Shown here in pieces: positions 6,859 through 15,468 of a DNA stretch of 64,000 bases (position 1 is the first letter of the stretch; each line of letters starts with the position of its first letter). The notes beneath the pieces were generated by a model, which saw nothing but the letters and a program-made list of their open reading frames with translations, was not told the DNA's origin and ran no database searches. The position numbers and the translations under genes were made by a program. The stretch comes from Methylotenera oryzisoli (GTDB lineage Bacteria; Pseudomonadota; Gammaproteobacteria; Burkholderiales; Methylophilaceae): the NCBI GenBank assembly GCA_945907735.1, contig CAMDTL010000006.1:1-64000 (forward strand). Direction: 5' to 3'.

Positions 6859-6971
6859 TTATTGTAAGATTGCAAGCGATTAATTGATGCCTGTTGATGC
6901 AATAAACTGGCTGTATGTGTTGTATTTACTAGGGTTTATGATACTTTGTGATACGTTGTAAAACTAGCTAC

Positions 6972-7061
6972 TGGCGGAGAGAGCGAGATTCGAACTCGCG
7001 ACAGAGTTGCCCCTGTGCCACCTTTCCAGGGTGGTGACTTAAACCGCTCATCCATCTCTCC
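6972..7061 (-). tRNA. tRNA-Ser(GGA)
   Basis: A 90-nt leftward gene with full cloverleaf: 5' acceptor GGAGAGA pairs with TCTCTCC before an encoded CCA; anticodon stem CCACC/GGTGG with loop CTGGAAA gives anticodon GGA (reads UCC/UCU); a long variable arm as expected for serine; T-loop TTCGAAT. The integrase lies immediately beyond its 3' end. Confidence 0.95.
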
Positions 7062-7415
7062 TAGCTGTTTATTGCCGGTGGCGAATTATATATGACAACA
7101 GCGTCGAAATACAGATGAAGCATTTAACAAACAAACCCTAGGCTTTAAGTCAATAAGTATTCAGCCGCCTTGGCCTTTAATTTTCACAAGGCCGCTCGCA
7201 CTCTTGCACTTTGAAATTGAATCCGCCATGCCAAAACTAGCTTTGGGAACACCGTTAAATCTCAAAAAGCATTGAATAATTCAACACTCCATGCGATACT
7301 GATGAGTTACTTCAATCAAGTTCTTTGCAAGCATTAATCTGTAAACAAGGCGATGAATGCTTACAGTTAGCGGGCATCAAACCCACATTATCACTAAAAA
7401 ACTAAAGGAGTTAGC
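7062..7415. other. Gap before the aldehyde dehydrogenase gene
   Basis: About 350 bp between tRNA-Ser and the dehydrogenase gene. Two overlapping open frames (about 7225-7350 and 7279-7401) have no starts; they could be the decayed end of a gene ending ...[11 protein letters not shown], which I cannot identify. A GGAG Shine-Dalgarno lies at 7406-7409. I saw no convincing sigma-54 or sigma-70 promoter. Confidence 0.3.
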
Positions 7416-8966
7416 ATGGACAGCGACAATAAAGCAAGCAGTGCGAGCTTGGAAACACTGTCAGACCTTGGCGTAAAACACCCTTACAAGGCCAAATATG
7501 ATAATTACATTGGCGGCAAATGGGTTAAGCCAATAGAGGGTGCTTATTTTGATAACATGAGCCCTGTGACAGGCAAGAATTTCTGCCAAATTGCCCGCTC
7601 TACAGAAAAAGATGTGAATTTGGCCTTAGACGCCGCCCACGCCGCAAAAGATGCTTGGGGTAAAACCTCATACGCAGCACGTGCGCTTATTTTGAACAAA
7701 ATCGCCGATGTGATGGAAGCTAATTTAGCAGCAATCGCCATCGCCGAAACGATTGATAACGGTAAGCCGCTACGCGAAACCACTTATGTGGATATTCCAT
7801 TGGCCATCGATCATTTCCGCTACTTTGCGAGCTGTATTCGCGCGCAAGAAGGCTCGGTGTGCGAAGTTGATGAAACCACGGTGGCATATCATTTCCATGA
7901 ACCCCTAGGTGTTGTTGGTCAAATCATTCCATGGAACTTCCCTATTTTAATGGCGGTGTGGAAATTGGCACCCGCATTGGCTGCCGGCAACTGCGTGGTG
8001 TTAAAACCAGCAGAGCAAACACCTGCTTCTATTATGGTATTGTTAGAGTTTATTGGCAGCTTGTTGCCAGTTGGCGTGTTGAACGTAATCAACGGCTTTG
8101 GTTTAGAAGCAGGCAAACCACTGGCCAGCTCAAAACGCATCGCAAAAATCGCATTTACTGGCGAAACCACCACCGGCCGCCTGATTATGCAATACGCATC
8201 ACAAAATCTAATCCCCGTCACCTTGGAATTAGGCGGAAAATCACCTAACATCTTCTTTGAAGATATCATGGATGCGGACGATGCCTACTTTGACAAAGCG
8301 ATTGAGGGCTTGGTATTGTTCTTGGTGAACCAAGGCGAAGTGTGCACTTGTCCATCCCGCGCGTTGATTCAAGAATCTATTTACGAAGCCTTTATGAAAA
8401 GAGTGATGGTGCGCGTCAAAGCGGTTACCCAAGGTAGCCCATTAGACATGAACACCATGCTTGGCGCGCAAGCTTCGCAAGAGCAGGTGGAAAAAATCAT
8501 GAGTTATATGAAAATTGGGCAAGATGAAGGCGCAGAATTGCTCATAGGCGGCGCACGTAAAGTGCAAGCGGATAGCGCTATTAAAGATGGTTTCTACATT
8601 GAACCAACCATTTTTAAAGGCCACAACAAAATGCGTATTTTCCAAGAAGAAATTTTTGGTCCAGTGTTATCCGTCACTACATTTAAAGACGAAGCGGAAG
8701 CTTTAGCCATTGCCAACGACACGCTTTATGGCTTAGGCGCTGGTGTGTGGAGCCGTAATGGTAACCGTGCTTATCGGGTGGGTAAGGCAATTCAAGCAGG
8801 CCGTGTGTGGGTTAACTGTTACCACCTCTACCCTGCACATGCCGCGTTTGGTGGTTATAAACAATCTGGCATTGGCCGCGAAAATCACAAAATGATGCTC
8901 GACCATTATCAACAAACCAAAAACTTATTGGTCAGTTATAGCGAAAATAAATTAGGCTTCTTTTAA
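7416..8966 (+). CDS. NAD-dependent aldehyde dehydrogenase (AldB/ExaC type)
   Basis: 516 residues of the ALDH superfamily. Landmarks in order: [21 protein letters not shown] (about 167-187), the NAD-binding FTGETTTGR, catalytic-base Glu in TLELGGKSP (about 270), and the nucleophile Cys in [11 protein letters not shown] (about 309). Length and sequence type match acetaldehyde/broad-range aldehyde dehydrogenases that act after PQQ alcohol dehydrogenases. In a methylotroph it may detoxify acetaldehyde or other aldehydes. A strong AAAGGAG precedes the ATG. Followed by a terminator-like hairpin and then by DUF779, a family often found beside this ALDH subgroup. Confidence 0.93.
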   Translation: MDSDNKASSASLETLSDLGVKHPYKAKYDNYIGGKWVKPIEGAYFDNMSPVTGKNFCQIARSTEKDVNLALDAAHAAKDAWGKTSYAARALILNKIADVMEANLAAIAIAETIDNGKPLRETTYVDIPLAIDHFRYFASCIRAQEGSVCEVDETTVAYHFHEPLGVVGQIIPWNFPILMAVWKLAPALAAGNCVVLKPAEQTPASIMVLLEFIGSLLPVGVLNVINGFGLEAGKPLASSKRIAKIAFTGETTTGRLIMQYASQNLIPVTLELGGKSPNIFFEDIMDADDAYFDKAIEGLVLFLVNQGEVCTCPSRALIQESIYEAFMKRVMVRVKAVTQGSPLDMNTMLGAQASQEQVEKIMSYMKIGQDEGAELLIGGARKVQADSAIKDGFYIEPTIFKGHNKMRIFQEEIFGPVLSVTTFKDEAEALAIANDTLYGLGAGVWSRNGNRAYRVGKAIQAGRVWVNCYHLYPAHAAFGGYKQSGIGRENHKMMLDHYQQTKNLLVSYSENKLGFF

Positions 8967-8997
8967 TTAAGAAAGCTTACAAAGGGATGGCGAAACA

Positions 8998-9018
8998 GGG
9001 CGAGGTTAATCCTCGCCC
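8998..9018 (+). terminator. Hairpin after the aldehyde dehydrogenase gene
   Basis: Eight-base GC-rich arms GGGCGAGG and CCTCGCCC around a 5-nt loop, followed by TTGTTGTTT. Probably attenuates rather than fully stops transcription into the DUF779 gene. Confidence 0.6.
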
Positions 9019-9084
9019 TTGTTGTTTCAAGCGCTGGTGTTGGAGTAAACTAACTTGGAGTAAACAAGGCTTTTCAGGAGTTGT

Positions 9085-9489
9085 ATGATGGATGACGTTC
9101 AAACCAACACAAAAGTCACGCGCGTGGATAGCACCGAAGCGGCGAATCAACTCATCGACATGTTGCGCGCCAAATATGGCGAGCTGATGATCCATCAATC
9201 AGGCGGCTGCTGCGATGGCAGTACCCCGATGTGCTTTGGTAAAGGCGAGTTTATTCTCGGCGACTCTGACGTGCAACTGGGCGAAGTGCACGGCGTCGGT
9301 TTTTACATGTCAGAAAGCCAATTTGCTTATTGGGAACACACACACTTAACCTTAGATGCTATTCCTGGCATGGGCGGTCAATTCTCGTACGACAATGGCA
9401 CTGGTATGCGCTTCCACATTCGCTCACGCTTGTATTCTGATGAAGAATGGGCCGTTCTAGAAAAAACCCCAGTTAAACATTGTGGCTAA
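9085..9489 (+). CDS. DUF779 family protein, aldehyde-dehydrogenase partner
   Basis: 134 residues with the DUF779 hallmark HQSGGCCDGSTPMC (about 38-51), whose three Cys could bind metal, then VHGVGFYMSESQFAYWEH. The molecular function of DUF779 is not known to me. It is characteristically encoded next to aldehyde dehydrogenases, as here, so a role in the same pathway (aldehyde binding, cofactor or repair) is inference. Start is the first of two ATGs, with GGAG 5-8 nt upstream. Confidence 0.85.
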   Translation: MMDDVQTNTKVTRVDSTEAANQLIDMLRAKYGELMIHQSGGCCDGSTPMCFGKGEFILGDSDVQLGEVHGVGFYMSESQFAYWEHTHLTLDAIPGMGGQFSYDNGTGMRFHIRSRLYSDEEWAVLEKTPVKHCG

Positions 9490-9596
9490 AAACATTGCCA
9501 TGCAGTCCGCATGGATATTGGCTTGCAGGGCATTAGTTATTGATTATATTTAAGCTAATTTAGCTTTAATGCAACAAATTAAGGTAAAATCCCAGC

Positions 9597-9692
9597 TGGC
9601 GGGCCTCCCCGCATTGTAAAGTAGCCAATCTGGTCAGGGGCGGAAGCCAGCAGCCACAACTATTAAGCAAGTGCCGGGGGCAAGGCTCGCCT
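9597..9692 (+). ncRNA. ffs: Signal recognition particle 4.5S RNA (small bacterial type)
   Basis: The conserved SRP domain IV is visible: GGTCAGGGGCGGAAGCCAGC, where the GGAAG tetraloop region and the asymmetric loop with GCAGCC match the Ffh-binding site. The ends pair: GGCGGGCC (9598-9605) with GGCTCGCC (9684-9691). The length of about 96 nt is near that of E. coli 4.5S RNA. It lies upstream of dnaX, a common neighbour. Exact ends are estimated from the terminal stem. Confidence 0.92.
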
Positions 9693-9701
9693 CCTCTCCT
9701 A

Positions 9702-9819
9702 AAAATTCATTTTAATCAATCATCTGTGGCGTTGCGCGCTACTCGAAATCCTCTCCGTCATAAAACACTCGGATTCTGTGCTCCGTGCACCTTGCATCCA
9801 AACTGTTAAAATGAATTTT
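9702..9819 (+). repeat. Dispersed intergenic repeat, copy 1, with 14-bp terminal inverted repeats
   Basis: AAAATTCATTTTAA (9702-9715) and its perfect reverse complement (9806-9819) bound a segment sharing CTCGG-TTCTG-GCTCCGTGC and other blocks with the reverse strand at 49775-49890. It lies between the SRP RNA and dnaX. No open frame seems meaningful. It looks like a MITE or REP-type element; the mobiliser is not visible. Confidence 0.55.
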
Positions 9820-9941
9820 GGCGCCAGTTCCCCTGTGGCGCTCCGCCTTGCTATTTTTGATTTTCAGCGTCATGTGCGTACCAACAATTTAAGTCCAATT
9901 TGTTTTAACCATCAGCTCAGTTTTCAGATAAAATTTAGCCT

Positions 9942-11636
9942 ATGTCATATCAAGTCCTCGCGCGCAAATATCGCCCAAAATCATTCGAAACTTTAGTTGG
10001 GCAAGCGCACGTTGTGCGGGCGCTCAGCAATGCACTAGACCAGCAACGCCTGCATCACGCCTATTTATTTACAGGTACGCGCGGTGTCGGCAAAACCACC
10101 CTAGCCCGCATTTTGGCCAAATCACTTAATTGCGAAACTGGCATCACCGCCAAACCTTGCGGCATATGCAATGCCTGTACCGGCATTGATGCTGACCGTT
10201 TTATTGATTACATTGAGATTAATGCCGCCTCTACGCGTGGCATTGATGATGTACGCACGCTGTTGGAGCAAGCCACTTACGCACCTACGCAAGGCCGCTT
10301 TAAAATTTTTATGCTCGACGAAGTACATCAGCTGACTAAAGAGGCTTTTAATGCCCTGCTAAAAACGCTGGAAGAGCCGCCAGCGCACATTAAATTCATC
10401 CTTGGCACCACAGACCCCCAAAAAGTGCCTGTCACCGTACTAAGCCGCTGTTTACAGTTTAATCTACGGCAAATGGCCAGTCCAACCATCTCGGAACATT
10501 TAAAAAACGTACTCAGCCAGGAACAGATTGGTTTTGAGCCAGCAGCTGTCCACCTGATTGCACGCGCGGCGGCTGGCAGCATGCGTGATGCGCTCTCGCT
10601 GACTGACCAAGCGATTGCTTATGGCAACCAAACTGTGAACGAAGCCGAAGTACGTAGCATGTTGGGGACGATTGATCAAAACTATTTATTTGAAGTTATT
10701 CACGCTTTGCTCGCACAAGATGGTGTAGCGCTAATTGAAAAAGCCAAACAAATGGAAGCGCGTAGCATTTCTTTTGAAGCGGCGTTAAATGATTTAGCCA
10801 ATTTGCTGCATCAAATCGCTATGGCGCAAACTGTGCCGGATTCCATCGCGAATGATTTGCCAGAACGCGCGCTGTTATTGGATTTGGCGGCGAAATTGTC
10901 AGCAGAAACTTTGCAGCTTTATTACCAAATTACGCTGTTAGGGCGCCGTGATATTGGCTTGGCACCCGATGAATACGCCGGTTTTACCATGACTTTGCTG
11001 CGTATGTTAGCGTTTGCGCCAACTGAAAAAGTAGCGGCCAAAATAACAGAAAAATCTGCGTCAAATCCGCAAACTACTGTGCCATGCCAAGCAGTGACAG
11101 CGCCAACCAAACCAACCGAAGCTAAAAAAATTGAAGCAAAGCAATCAAAAACCATCGAAGACGATGCCACTGGACAAAAGCATTCCAGTACCGGCCCGCA
11201 GGCCAATATCTATACGGCTTCCAACCCCGCTTTCTCTGCAAACATTCCTTCAGAAACTTTTTTCGATGGTCATTGGAAAAAATTAGTCGAGCAAAACTTA
11301 AAACTTGGCTTAGCGCGCGCCCTGGCACAAAATTGCGAACTCATCAGCCATGACCAAACCAGCTTTACTTTGCGCGTTGCTGAAAATCAAAAACACTTGC
11401 TGAGTGCCAGTTATCAAGATAAATTATCCAGCGCGATTAATGAATATTATGGCAGAAAAATTCGCTTAAATTTTGAAATCGATGCTGAGGCTAACACGCC
11501 AGCCAAGCAAAATTCCAACGAAAAAGCCGTCGCGCAATCGGGTGCAGAGGCAGCGATTATGGGCGACCCTTTTGTGCAAGATTTAATGCAAAAATTTGGC
11601 GCACAGATTATCCCCAATTCAATCAAACCTAATTAA
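9942..11636 (+). CDS. dnaX: DNA polymerase III tau (and possibly gamma) subunit
   Basis: 564 residues. AAA+ clamp-loader core: Walker A GTRGVGKTT (about 45-53), a four-Cys zinc site (Cys64, 73, 76 and 79 in CETGITAKPCGICNAC), Walker B MLDEVHQLT, sensor 1 region LGTTDPQKVPVTVLSRC, and domain III to about 365. A low-complexity Lys/Thr/Pro/Ala linker (about 375-440) precedes the tau-specific domain (about 441-564) that binds polymerase alpha and DnaB. It drives loading of the beta clamp at the fork. A run of seven A at 11124-11130 may allow a shortened gamma form. Followed by ybaB after 14 bp, the usual dnaX-ybaB-recR order. Confidence 0.96.
   Translation: MSYQVLARKYRPKSFETLVGQAHVVRALSNALDQQRLHHAYLFTGTRGVGKTTLARILAKSLNCETGITAKPCGICNACTGIDADRFIDYIEINAASTRGIDDVRTLLEQATYAPTQGRFKIFMLDEVHQLTKEAFNALLKTLEEPPAHIKFILGTTDPQKVPVTVLSRCLQFNLRQMASPTISEHLKNVLSQEQIGFEPAAVHLIARAAAGSMRDALSLTDQAIAYGNQTVNEAEVRSMLGTIDQNYLFEVIHALLAQDGVALIEKAKQMEARSISFEAALNDLANLLHQIAMAQTVPDSIANDLPERALLLDLAAKLSAETLQLYYQITLLGRRDIGLAPDEYAGFTMTLLRMLAFAPTEKVAAKITEKSASNPQTTVPCQAVTAPTKPTEAKKIEAKQSKTIEDDATGQKHSSTGPQANIYTASNPAFSANIPSETFFDGHWKKLVEQNLKLGLARALAQNCELISHDQTSFTLRVAENQKHLLSASYQDKLSSAINEYYGRKIRLNFEIDAEANTPAKQNSNEKAVAQSGAEAAIMGDPFVQDLMQKFGAQIIPNSIKPN
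11124..11134 (+). promoter_or_regulatory. Candidate -1 frameshift site in dnaX giving gamma
   Basis: In frame the codons are GCT AAA AAA ATT. A -1 slip after the second Lys gives AAT then TGA, ending a 397-residue protein just past domain III. In E. coli the gamma form likewise ends Lys-Lys-X-stop at A AAA AAG. Here the first position of the heptamer is T instead of A, and I see no clear upstream stimulatory Shine-Dalgarno or downstream stem. Confidence 0.35.
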
Positions 11637-11650
11637 AAGGAGTAAGCAAG

Positions 11651-11959
11651 ATGATGAAAGGCGGCATGGGCAACATGATGAAACAAGCCCAAATGATGCA
11701 AGCGAATATGCAAAAAGCACAGACGGAACTCGCCACGACCGAGGTAGAAGGCATCGCCAGCAACGGCATGGTAAAAATAATCATGACCTGCAATAACACG
11801 GTAAAGCGCGTGGTAATTGACGATGCGGCGATGGACGACCGCGAAACGCTGGAAGATTTGTTATTGATTGCGCTTAATGACGCGCGCACCAAAGCCGAAG
11901 TAACATCGAATGCGCGCATGAGCAATATGATGCCTGCTGGCATGAAGTTGCCTTTCTAA
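11651..11959 (+). CDS. ybaB: YbaB/EbfC nucleoid-associated protein
   Basis: 102 residues with the Met/Gln-rich helical N-terminus (MMKQAQMMQANMQKAQTELA) and the core GMVKIIMTCNNTVKRVVIDD of the YbaB/EbfC family, dimeric DNA-binding proteins. A strong AAAGGAG lies 9 nt before the ATG. It sits between dnaX and recR, the conserved arrangement. The N-terminus is longer in Met/Gln than in E. coli YbaB but otherwise normal. Confidence 0.94.
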   Translation: MMKGGMGNMMKQAQMMQANMQKAQTELATTEVEGIASNGMVKIIMTCNNTVKRVVIDDAAMDDRETLEDLLLIALNDARTKAEVTSNARMSNMMPAGMKLPF

Positions 11960-12095
11960 GTCAAACAACTGCGCTTGCAAATACCGTGTTAAAAACTTTG
12001 TCAAAATCCTCATTTATATCCTATAAACTCTGGCTTTTCGAAAGTTTTTGCCTCGGCTTGGCTTTGCTCGTTACGTTTTCCTGTTTGTTTAATTC

Positions 12096-12692
12096 GTGAA
12101 AAATCCACCTGCTTTAGAACAACTCATCGATTCGTTACGCTGCTTGCCTGGTGTCGGCCCAAAATCCGCGCTGCGCATAGCGTATCACTTATTGCAGCGC
12201 GATAGAAATGGTGCAACAAAATTAGGTCACAGCCTAGAAAACGCGCTACAAGTGCTTGGTCACTGCACGCTGTGCAATAATTTTTCTGAAACTGGTATTT
12301 GCGCGCTATGTGATTCTGAAAAACGTGAATCTGGCCAACTTTGTGTGGTAGAAATGCCTACCGATTTGATGATGATGGAGCAAACACATTCGTACAATGG
12401 CATGTATTTTGTGCTGATGGGCAGACTGTCACCACTTGACGGCGTTGGCCCAAAAGAAATTCACTTGGATAAGCTTATCAAACGCGCCCAGGATGGCGTG
12501 GTAAAAGAAGTGATTTTAGCCACCAATTACACGGTGGAAGGCGAAGCGACGGCGCATTATATTAGCGAGTTATTAAAAACACGTGGCGTGGCTGTCAGCC
12601 GCATTGCACGTGGCCTACCGATGGGTGGTGAGATTGAGTATGTCGATTCTGGAACGCTGGCACAAGCGATTTTAGAACGTAGAGCTATTTAA
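12096..12692 (+). CDS. recR: Recombination mediator RecR
   Basis: 198 residues, family-typical length. Helix-hairpin-helix [20 protein letters not shown] (about 14-33), a four-Cys zinc finger ([16 protein letters not shown], about 56-71), and a Toprim domain with [11 protein letters not shown] and the conserved [11 protein letters not shown]. It acts with RecO/RecF to load RecA on gapped DNA. Start is GTG at 12096, giving the normal N-terminus. Its end overlaps the end of gph on the other strand by 21 bp. Confidence 0.96.
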   Translation: MKNPPALEQLIDSLRCLPGVGPKSALRIAYHLLQRDRNGATKLGHSLENALQVLGHCTLCNNFSETGICALCDSEKRESGQLCVVEMPTDLMMMEQTHSYNGMYFVLMGRLSPLDGVGPKEIHLDKLIKRAQDGVVKEVILATNYTVEGEATAHYISELLKTRGVAVSRIARGLPMGGEIEYVDSGTLAQAILERRAI

Positions 12693-13334
12693 AACTTTCA
12701 GTAATTCCGCTGGCGTTTTTATCAGCGCATCCGCGCCCCACTCATGCGGTTTATCAGTCACATCAATATAGCCAAAAAGTGCCACCACTGTTTGCATGCC
12801 AGCCGCTTTGCCTGCCTGAATATCACGCTCAGCATCACCCACATAAATACAATTTATCGGCTTAACGCCAACTTTCTCGCAAGCCAGTAACAGTGTGGCA
12901 GGCGATGGCTTGGACTGTGGCGCGTCATCGCCACTTACCACGCAAGCTGCACGCAGATGCAAGCCCATACTTTCTATCAAACGCCGTGTGAATCGGCCTG
13001 GCTTATTGGTGACAATTCCCCACTTTAATTGTTCATTTTCAATGGCTTGCAGTAATTCAGCCACGCCATCCAGCAACACAGGGCTGCGCGTAAACACCTC
13101 GTCATAAATATTCAAATACTCTTCGCGCTTTTCTGCAAAATCCGCGTCTTTTGGTGTGATGCCAAAGCCCAAGCCCAGCAAGCCTTTGGAGCCATGTGAG
13201 GCATATGGGCGAATCGTCGCATCGCTCAAAACGGGTTTGCCATGGCGCTGCAATTGGATATTCAGCGCGTGGCTTAGATCTGGCGCGGTATCCACTAAGG
13301 TGCCGTCAAGGTCGAAAAGAATGGTATTAATCAA
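12672..13334 (-). CDS. gph: Phosphoglycolate phosphatase (HAD superfamily)
   Basis: 220 residues with HAD motif [11 protein letters not shown] (8-17), motif II ITNKPG (about 108-113, here VTNKPG), the conserved Lys region [11 protein letters not shown] and motif [14 protein letters not shown] (about 165-176). Hydrolyses 2-phosphoglycolate from DNA repair or oxygenase side reactions. It starts 3 bp after ubiG, completing a leftward mtaD-ubiG-gph operon, an arrangement common in betaproteobacteria. Confidence 0.92.
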   Translation of the reverse strand: MINTILFDLDGTLVDTAPDLSHALNIQLQRHGKPVLSDATIRPYASHGSKGLLGLGFGITPKDADFAEKREEYLNIYDEVFTRSPVLLDGVAELLQAIENEQLKWGIVTNKPGRFTRRLIESMGLHLRAACVVSGDDAPQSKPSPATLLLACEKVGVKPINCIYVGDAERDIQAGKAAGMQTVVALFGYIDVTDKPHEWGADALIKTPAELLKVLNSSTF

Positions 13335-13337
13335 TGC

Positions 13338-14033
13338 TTATTCTTTACATGTGTGCATCAGGTAATTGACAGAAACATCGCCACCCAGCCAATAATGCTG
13401 CGTAATTGGGTTGTAGCTCATGCCAATTTGGTGACGTAACGATAAGTCTGCAGACCGCACCCAGCTTGCTAACTCAGAGGGTTTAATAAATTTTTCATAG
13501 TCATGCGTACCGCATGGCAACATATTAAGCACATATTCCGCACCGATGACCGCGAATAAATAAGATTTTGGATTGCGATTAATGGTGGAGAAAAATACAT
13601 GGCCGCCAGATTTTACTAATTTAGCACAAGCTGCAACAACACTGGCTGGGTCTGGCACGTGTTCTAGCATTTCCAAACAGGTCACCACATCAAAACTGGC
13701 TGGCTGCTTTTCTGCTAATGCTTCCACAGCAATGAGCCGATAATCTACAGCAATGCCGCTGTCAAGGCTGTGTAACTGCGCGACTTTCAACGCTTTTTCG
13801 CCTAAATCGATGCCAGTGACTTTTGCGCCTTTTTGTGCCATCGATTCGCTCAAAATGCCGCCGCCGCAACCTACATCTAAAACAGTTTTGCCTGCCAAAG
13901 AAACTGCTTGGTCAATGTAGTTTAAGCGTAGTGGATTGATATCGTGTAGCGGCTTAAACTCGCTGCTTTTATCCCACCATTTATGCGCCAACTCGGCAAA
14001 CTTATTTAACTCAGAGGCATCTACATTGATCAT
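13338..14033 (-). CDS. ubiG: Ubiquinone biosynthesis O-methyltransferase UbiG
   Basis: 231 residues. Family N-terminus [17 protein letters not shown], the SAM-binding [16 protein letters not shown] (about 51-66), and [12 protein letters not shown] (about 118-129). It methylates hydroxyls in two steps of ubiquinone synthesis. It lies 3 bp from both neighbours, so the operon with mtaD and gph is tight. Confidence 0.95.
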   Translation of the reverse strand: MINVDASELNKFAELAHKWWDKSSEFKPLHDINPLRLNYIDQAVSLAGKTVLDVGCGGGILSESMAQKGAKVTGIDLGEKALKVAQLHSLDSGIAVDYRLIAVEALAEKQPASFDVVTCLEMLEHVPDPASVVAACAKLVKSGGHVFFSTINRNPKSYLFAVIGAEYVLNMLPCGTHDYEKFIKPSELASWVRSADLSLRHQIGMSYNPITQHYWLGGDVSVNYLMHTCKE

Positions 14034-14036
14034 TTA

Positions 14037-15380
14037 TTAGTTCGACTTAAATTCGTTTAATTTGGGTTGCCATTTAGTCACAATATCGCTCAGTTCTTGC
14101 GACTCCACGCCGCTAAATAAACCTGCGCTATACTCAGGTTTGTGATATTTTAAATCGCCGCTCACCCACACATGGCTTACATGCTCGCGTCCAGCCACAT
14201 ACGCCAAATGCGAAACCGCATCAAAACAAGGTAGCATGGTACTGTCGCTCATTTTCACAGCGCATAAATCTGCCAGTTTCCCCACTTCAATGGAGCCTAT
14301 TTTATCACTTAAATTAAGTGCTTTTGCCCCATTAATGGTCGCCATTTCTAGCGCTTGATAGGCGGAAATTGCAGTGGCATCACCGCTCTGCCCTTTTGCT
14401 AATAGCGCGGCTAAGCGCATCTCGGCAAACATATCGAGTCGATTGTTACTCGCAGCACCATCGGTGCCTAAGCCGATATTGATACCGTGTTTAGTATATT
14501 CTGCAATAGGCGCAATACCAGAAGCCAACTTTAAATTAGAGCTGGGGCAATGTGCAATGCTACAGCCGTGTGCTGCTAATAATTTAATTTCTGCCGTATT
14601 TAAATGCACGCAATGCGCCAAGGTGACGGTAGAGTTTAACAAGCCTAGATTAGCCAAACGCGCCATTGGGCGCATACCATGGCTTTGCTCGCTGTGGGTA
14701 ATTTCAGCCTGCGTTTCGTGTAAATGGGTGTGGATGCCAATATCCAACTGAGCGCTCAAGGTGTTAATTTGCGAAAAAGTAGTATCGGCAACCGTGTAAG
14801 GTGCATGCGGCGCAAAGCTAAAACTAATGAGCGGCGAATCGCGCAATTGGTCTTTGGCCGCAGTGCCTTTGTCGATATAGTCCTCAGCATCATTGGCATA
14901 GCTGGTAGGAGACTCTAGCACCACTAAACCTAAATTGGCACGCATACCCATTTGCACAGCAGCTTCGGCGGCGGCAAGCGGATAAAAATACATATCGTTA
15001 AAAGTGGTAATGCCACCACTAAGCATTTCAGCGCACGCCAACAATGAGCCATCACGAACAAAACTGGGTGAGATGACCGCATGCTCAGCAGGCCATATAT
15101 GCTGCTCTAACCAAGGCATTAGAGGCACATCATCGGCTAAGCCGCGCATTAAGCTCATAGCGGCATGTGTATGTAAGTTAATTAACCCTGGAATTAAAAT
15201 ATGCTCATTTAATTGAGCAATTTCCGTTGCCTCGTACTTTGTACTCGCTGACGCCAGTGAACAAATGTCTAAAACTTTCCCCGATTGAATAACAACTGCT
15301 TGGTGCTCTAACAGCGTATTACTTGGAATCACTGGGCAAAGCCAACGCGCCTCTATGATTAAATCAACAGCAAGTTTCAT
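14037..15380 (-). CDS. mtaD: 5'-methylthioadenosine/S-adenosylhomocysteine deaminase-like amidohydrolase (TRZ/ATZ family)
   Basis: 447 residues, metal-dependent amidohydrolase. Metal ligands NLHTHAAMSLMRG (about 68-80), His in HTHLHETQAE (about 217-226), AHCVHL (about 255-260), and catalytic Asp in IGLGTDGAASNNR (about 311-323). Proteins of this subgroup deaminate MTA or SAH. Being upstream of the SAM-dependent UbiG fits removal of the inhibitory by-product SAH, but the actual substrate is not proved by sequence. Confidence 0.85.
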   Translation of the reverse strand: MKLAVDLIIEARWLCPVIPSNTLLEHQAVVIQSGKVLDICSLASASTKYEATEIAQLNEHILIPGLINLHTHAAMSLMRGLADDVPLMPWLEQHIWPAEHAVISPSFVRDGSLLACAEMLSGGITTFNDMYFYPLAAAEAAVQMGMRANLGLVVLESPTSYANDAEDYIDKGTAAKDQLRDSPLISFSFAPHAPYTVADTTFSQINTLSAQLDIGIHTHLHETQAEITHSEQSHGMRPMARLANLGLLNSTVTLAHCVHLNTAEIKLLAAHGCSIAHCPSSNLKLASGIAPIAEYTKHGINIGLGTDGAASNNRLDMFAEMRLAALLAKGQSGDATAISAYQALEMATINGAKALNLSDKIGSIEVGKLADLCAVKMSDSTMLPCFDAVSHLAYVAGREHVSHVWVSGDLKYHKPEYSAGLFSGVESQELSDIVTKWQPKLNEFKSN

Positions 15381-15426
15381 GTCGATATTATAACGTTTAA
15401 GCGATTTGATATGAAAATTCTGGCAT

Positions 15427-15454
15427 AAAAAAGCCTCGCATTACGAGGCTTTTT
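15427..15454 (-). terminator. Rho-independent terminator of the OmpA gene
   Basis: Ten-base arms AAAAGCCTCG and CGAGGCTTTT with a 5-nt loop. On the minus strand a run of T residues follows. It lies just after the porin stop and before the mtaD start. Confidence 0.85.
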
Positions 15455-15468
15455 ACTTACCAACTAAG

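Larger units (their letters stand above)
3142..6971 (-). mobile_element. Small integrative genetic element beside tRNA-Ser
   Basis: Between the broken tRNA at 3142-3175 and the 3' end of tRNA-Ser at 6972 lie only leftward genes of mobile-element type: a tyrosine integrase next to the tRNA, an AlpA-like regulator, a primase/replisome-organiser-like protein and three unknowns, separated by repeats. Integrase genes of this family commonly sit beside the tRNA used as attachment site. No second copy of the tRNA-Ser 3' end was found in the window, so the left limit is uncertain and the element may extend past the sulfur cassette or beyond the window. Confidence 0.6.

Noticed and set aside
3176-6971. 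A second copy of the tRNA-Ser 3' end to define the element's left attachment site
   Set aside because: No matching stretch of useful length was found near 3.1 kb or at the window start; only short fragments such as AACTCGC recur.
7062-7415. Sigma-54 promoter for the aldehyde dehydrogenase
   Set aside because: No GG-N10-GC pair in a reasonable consensus context was found in the region.
14374-14751. 125-codon frame opposite the deaminase gene
   Set aside because: Antisense shadow with no start signal; mtaD is intact.
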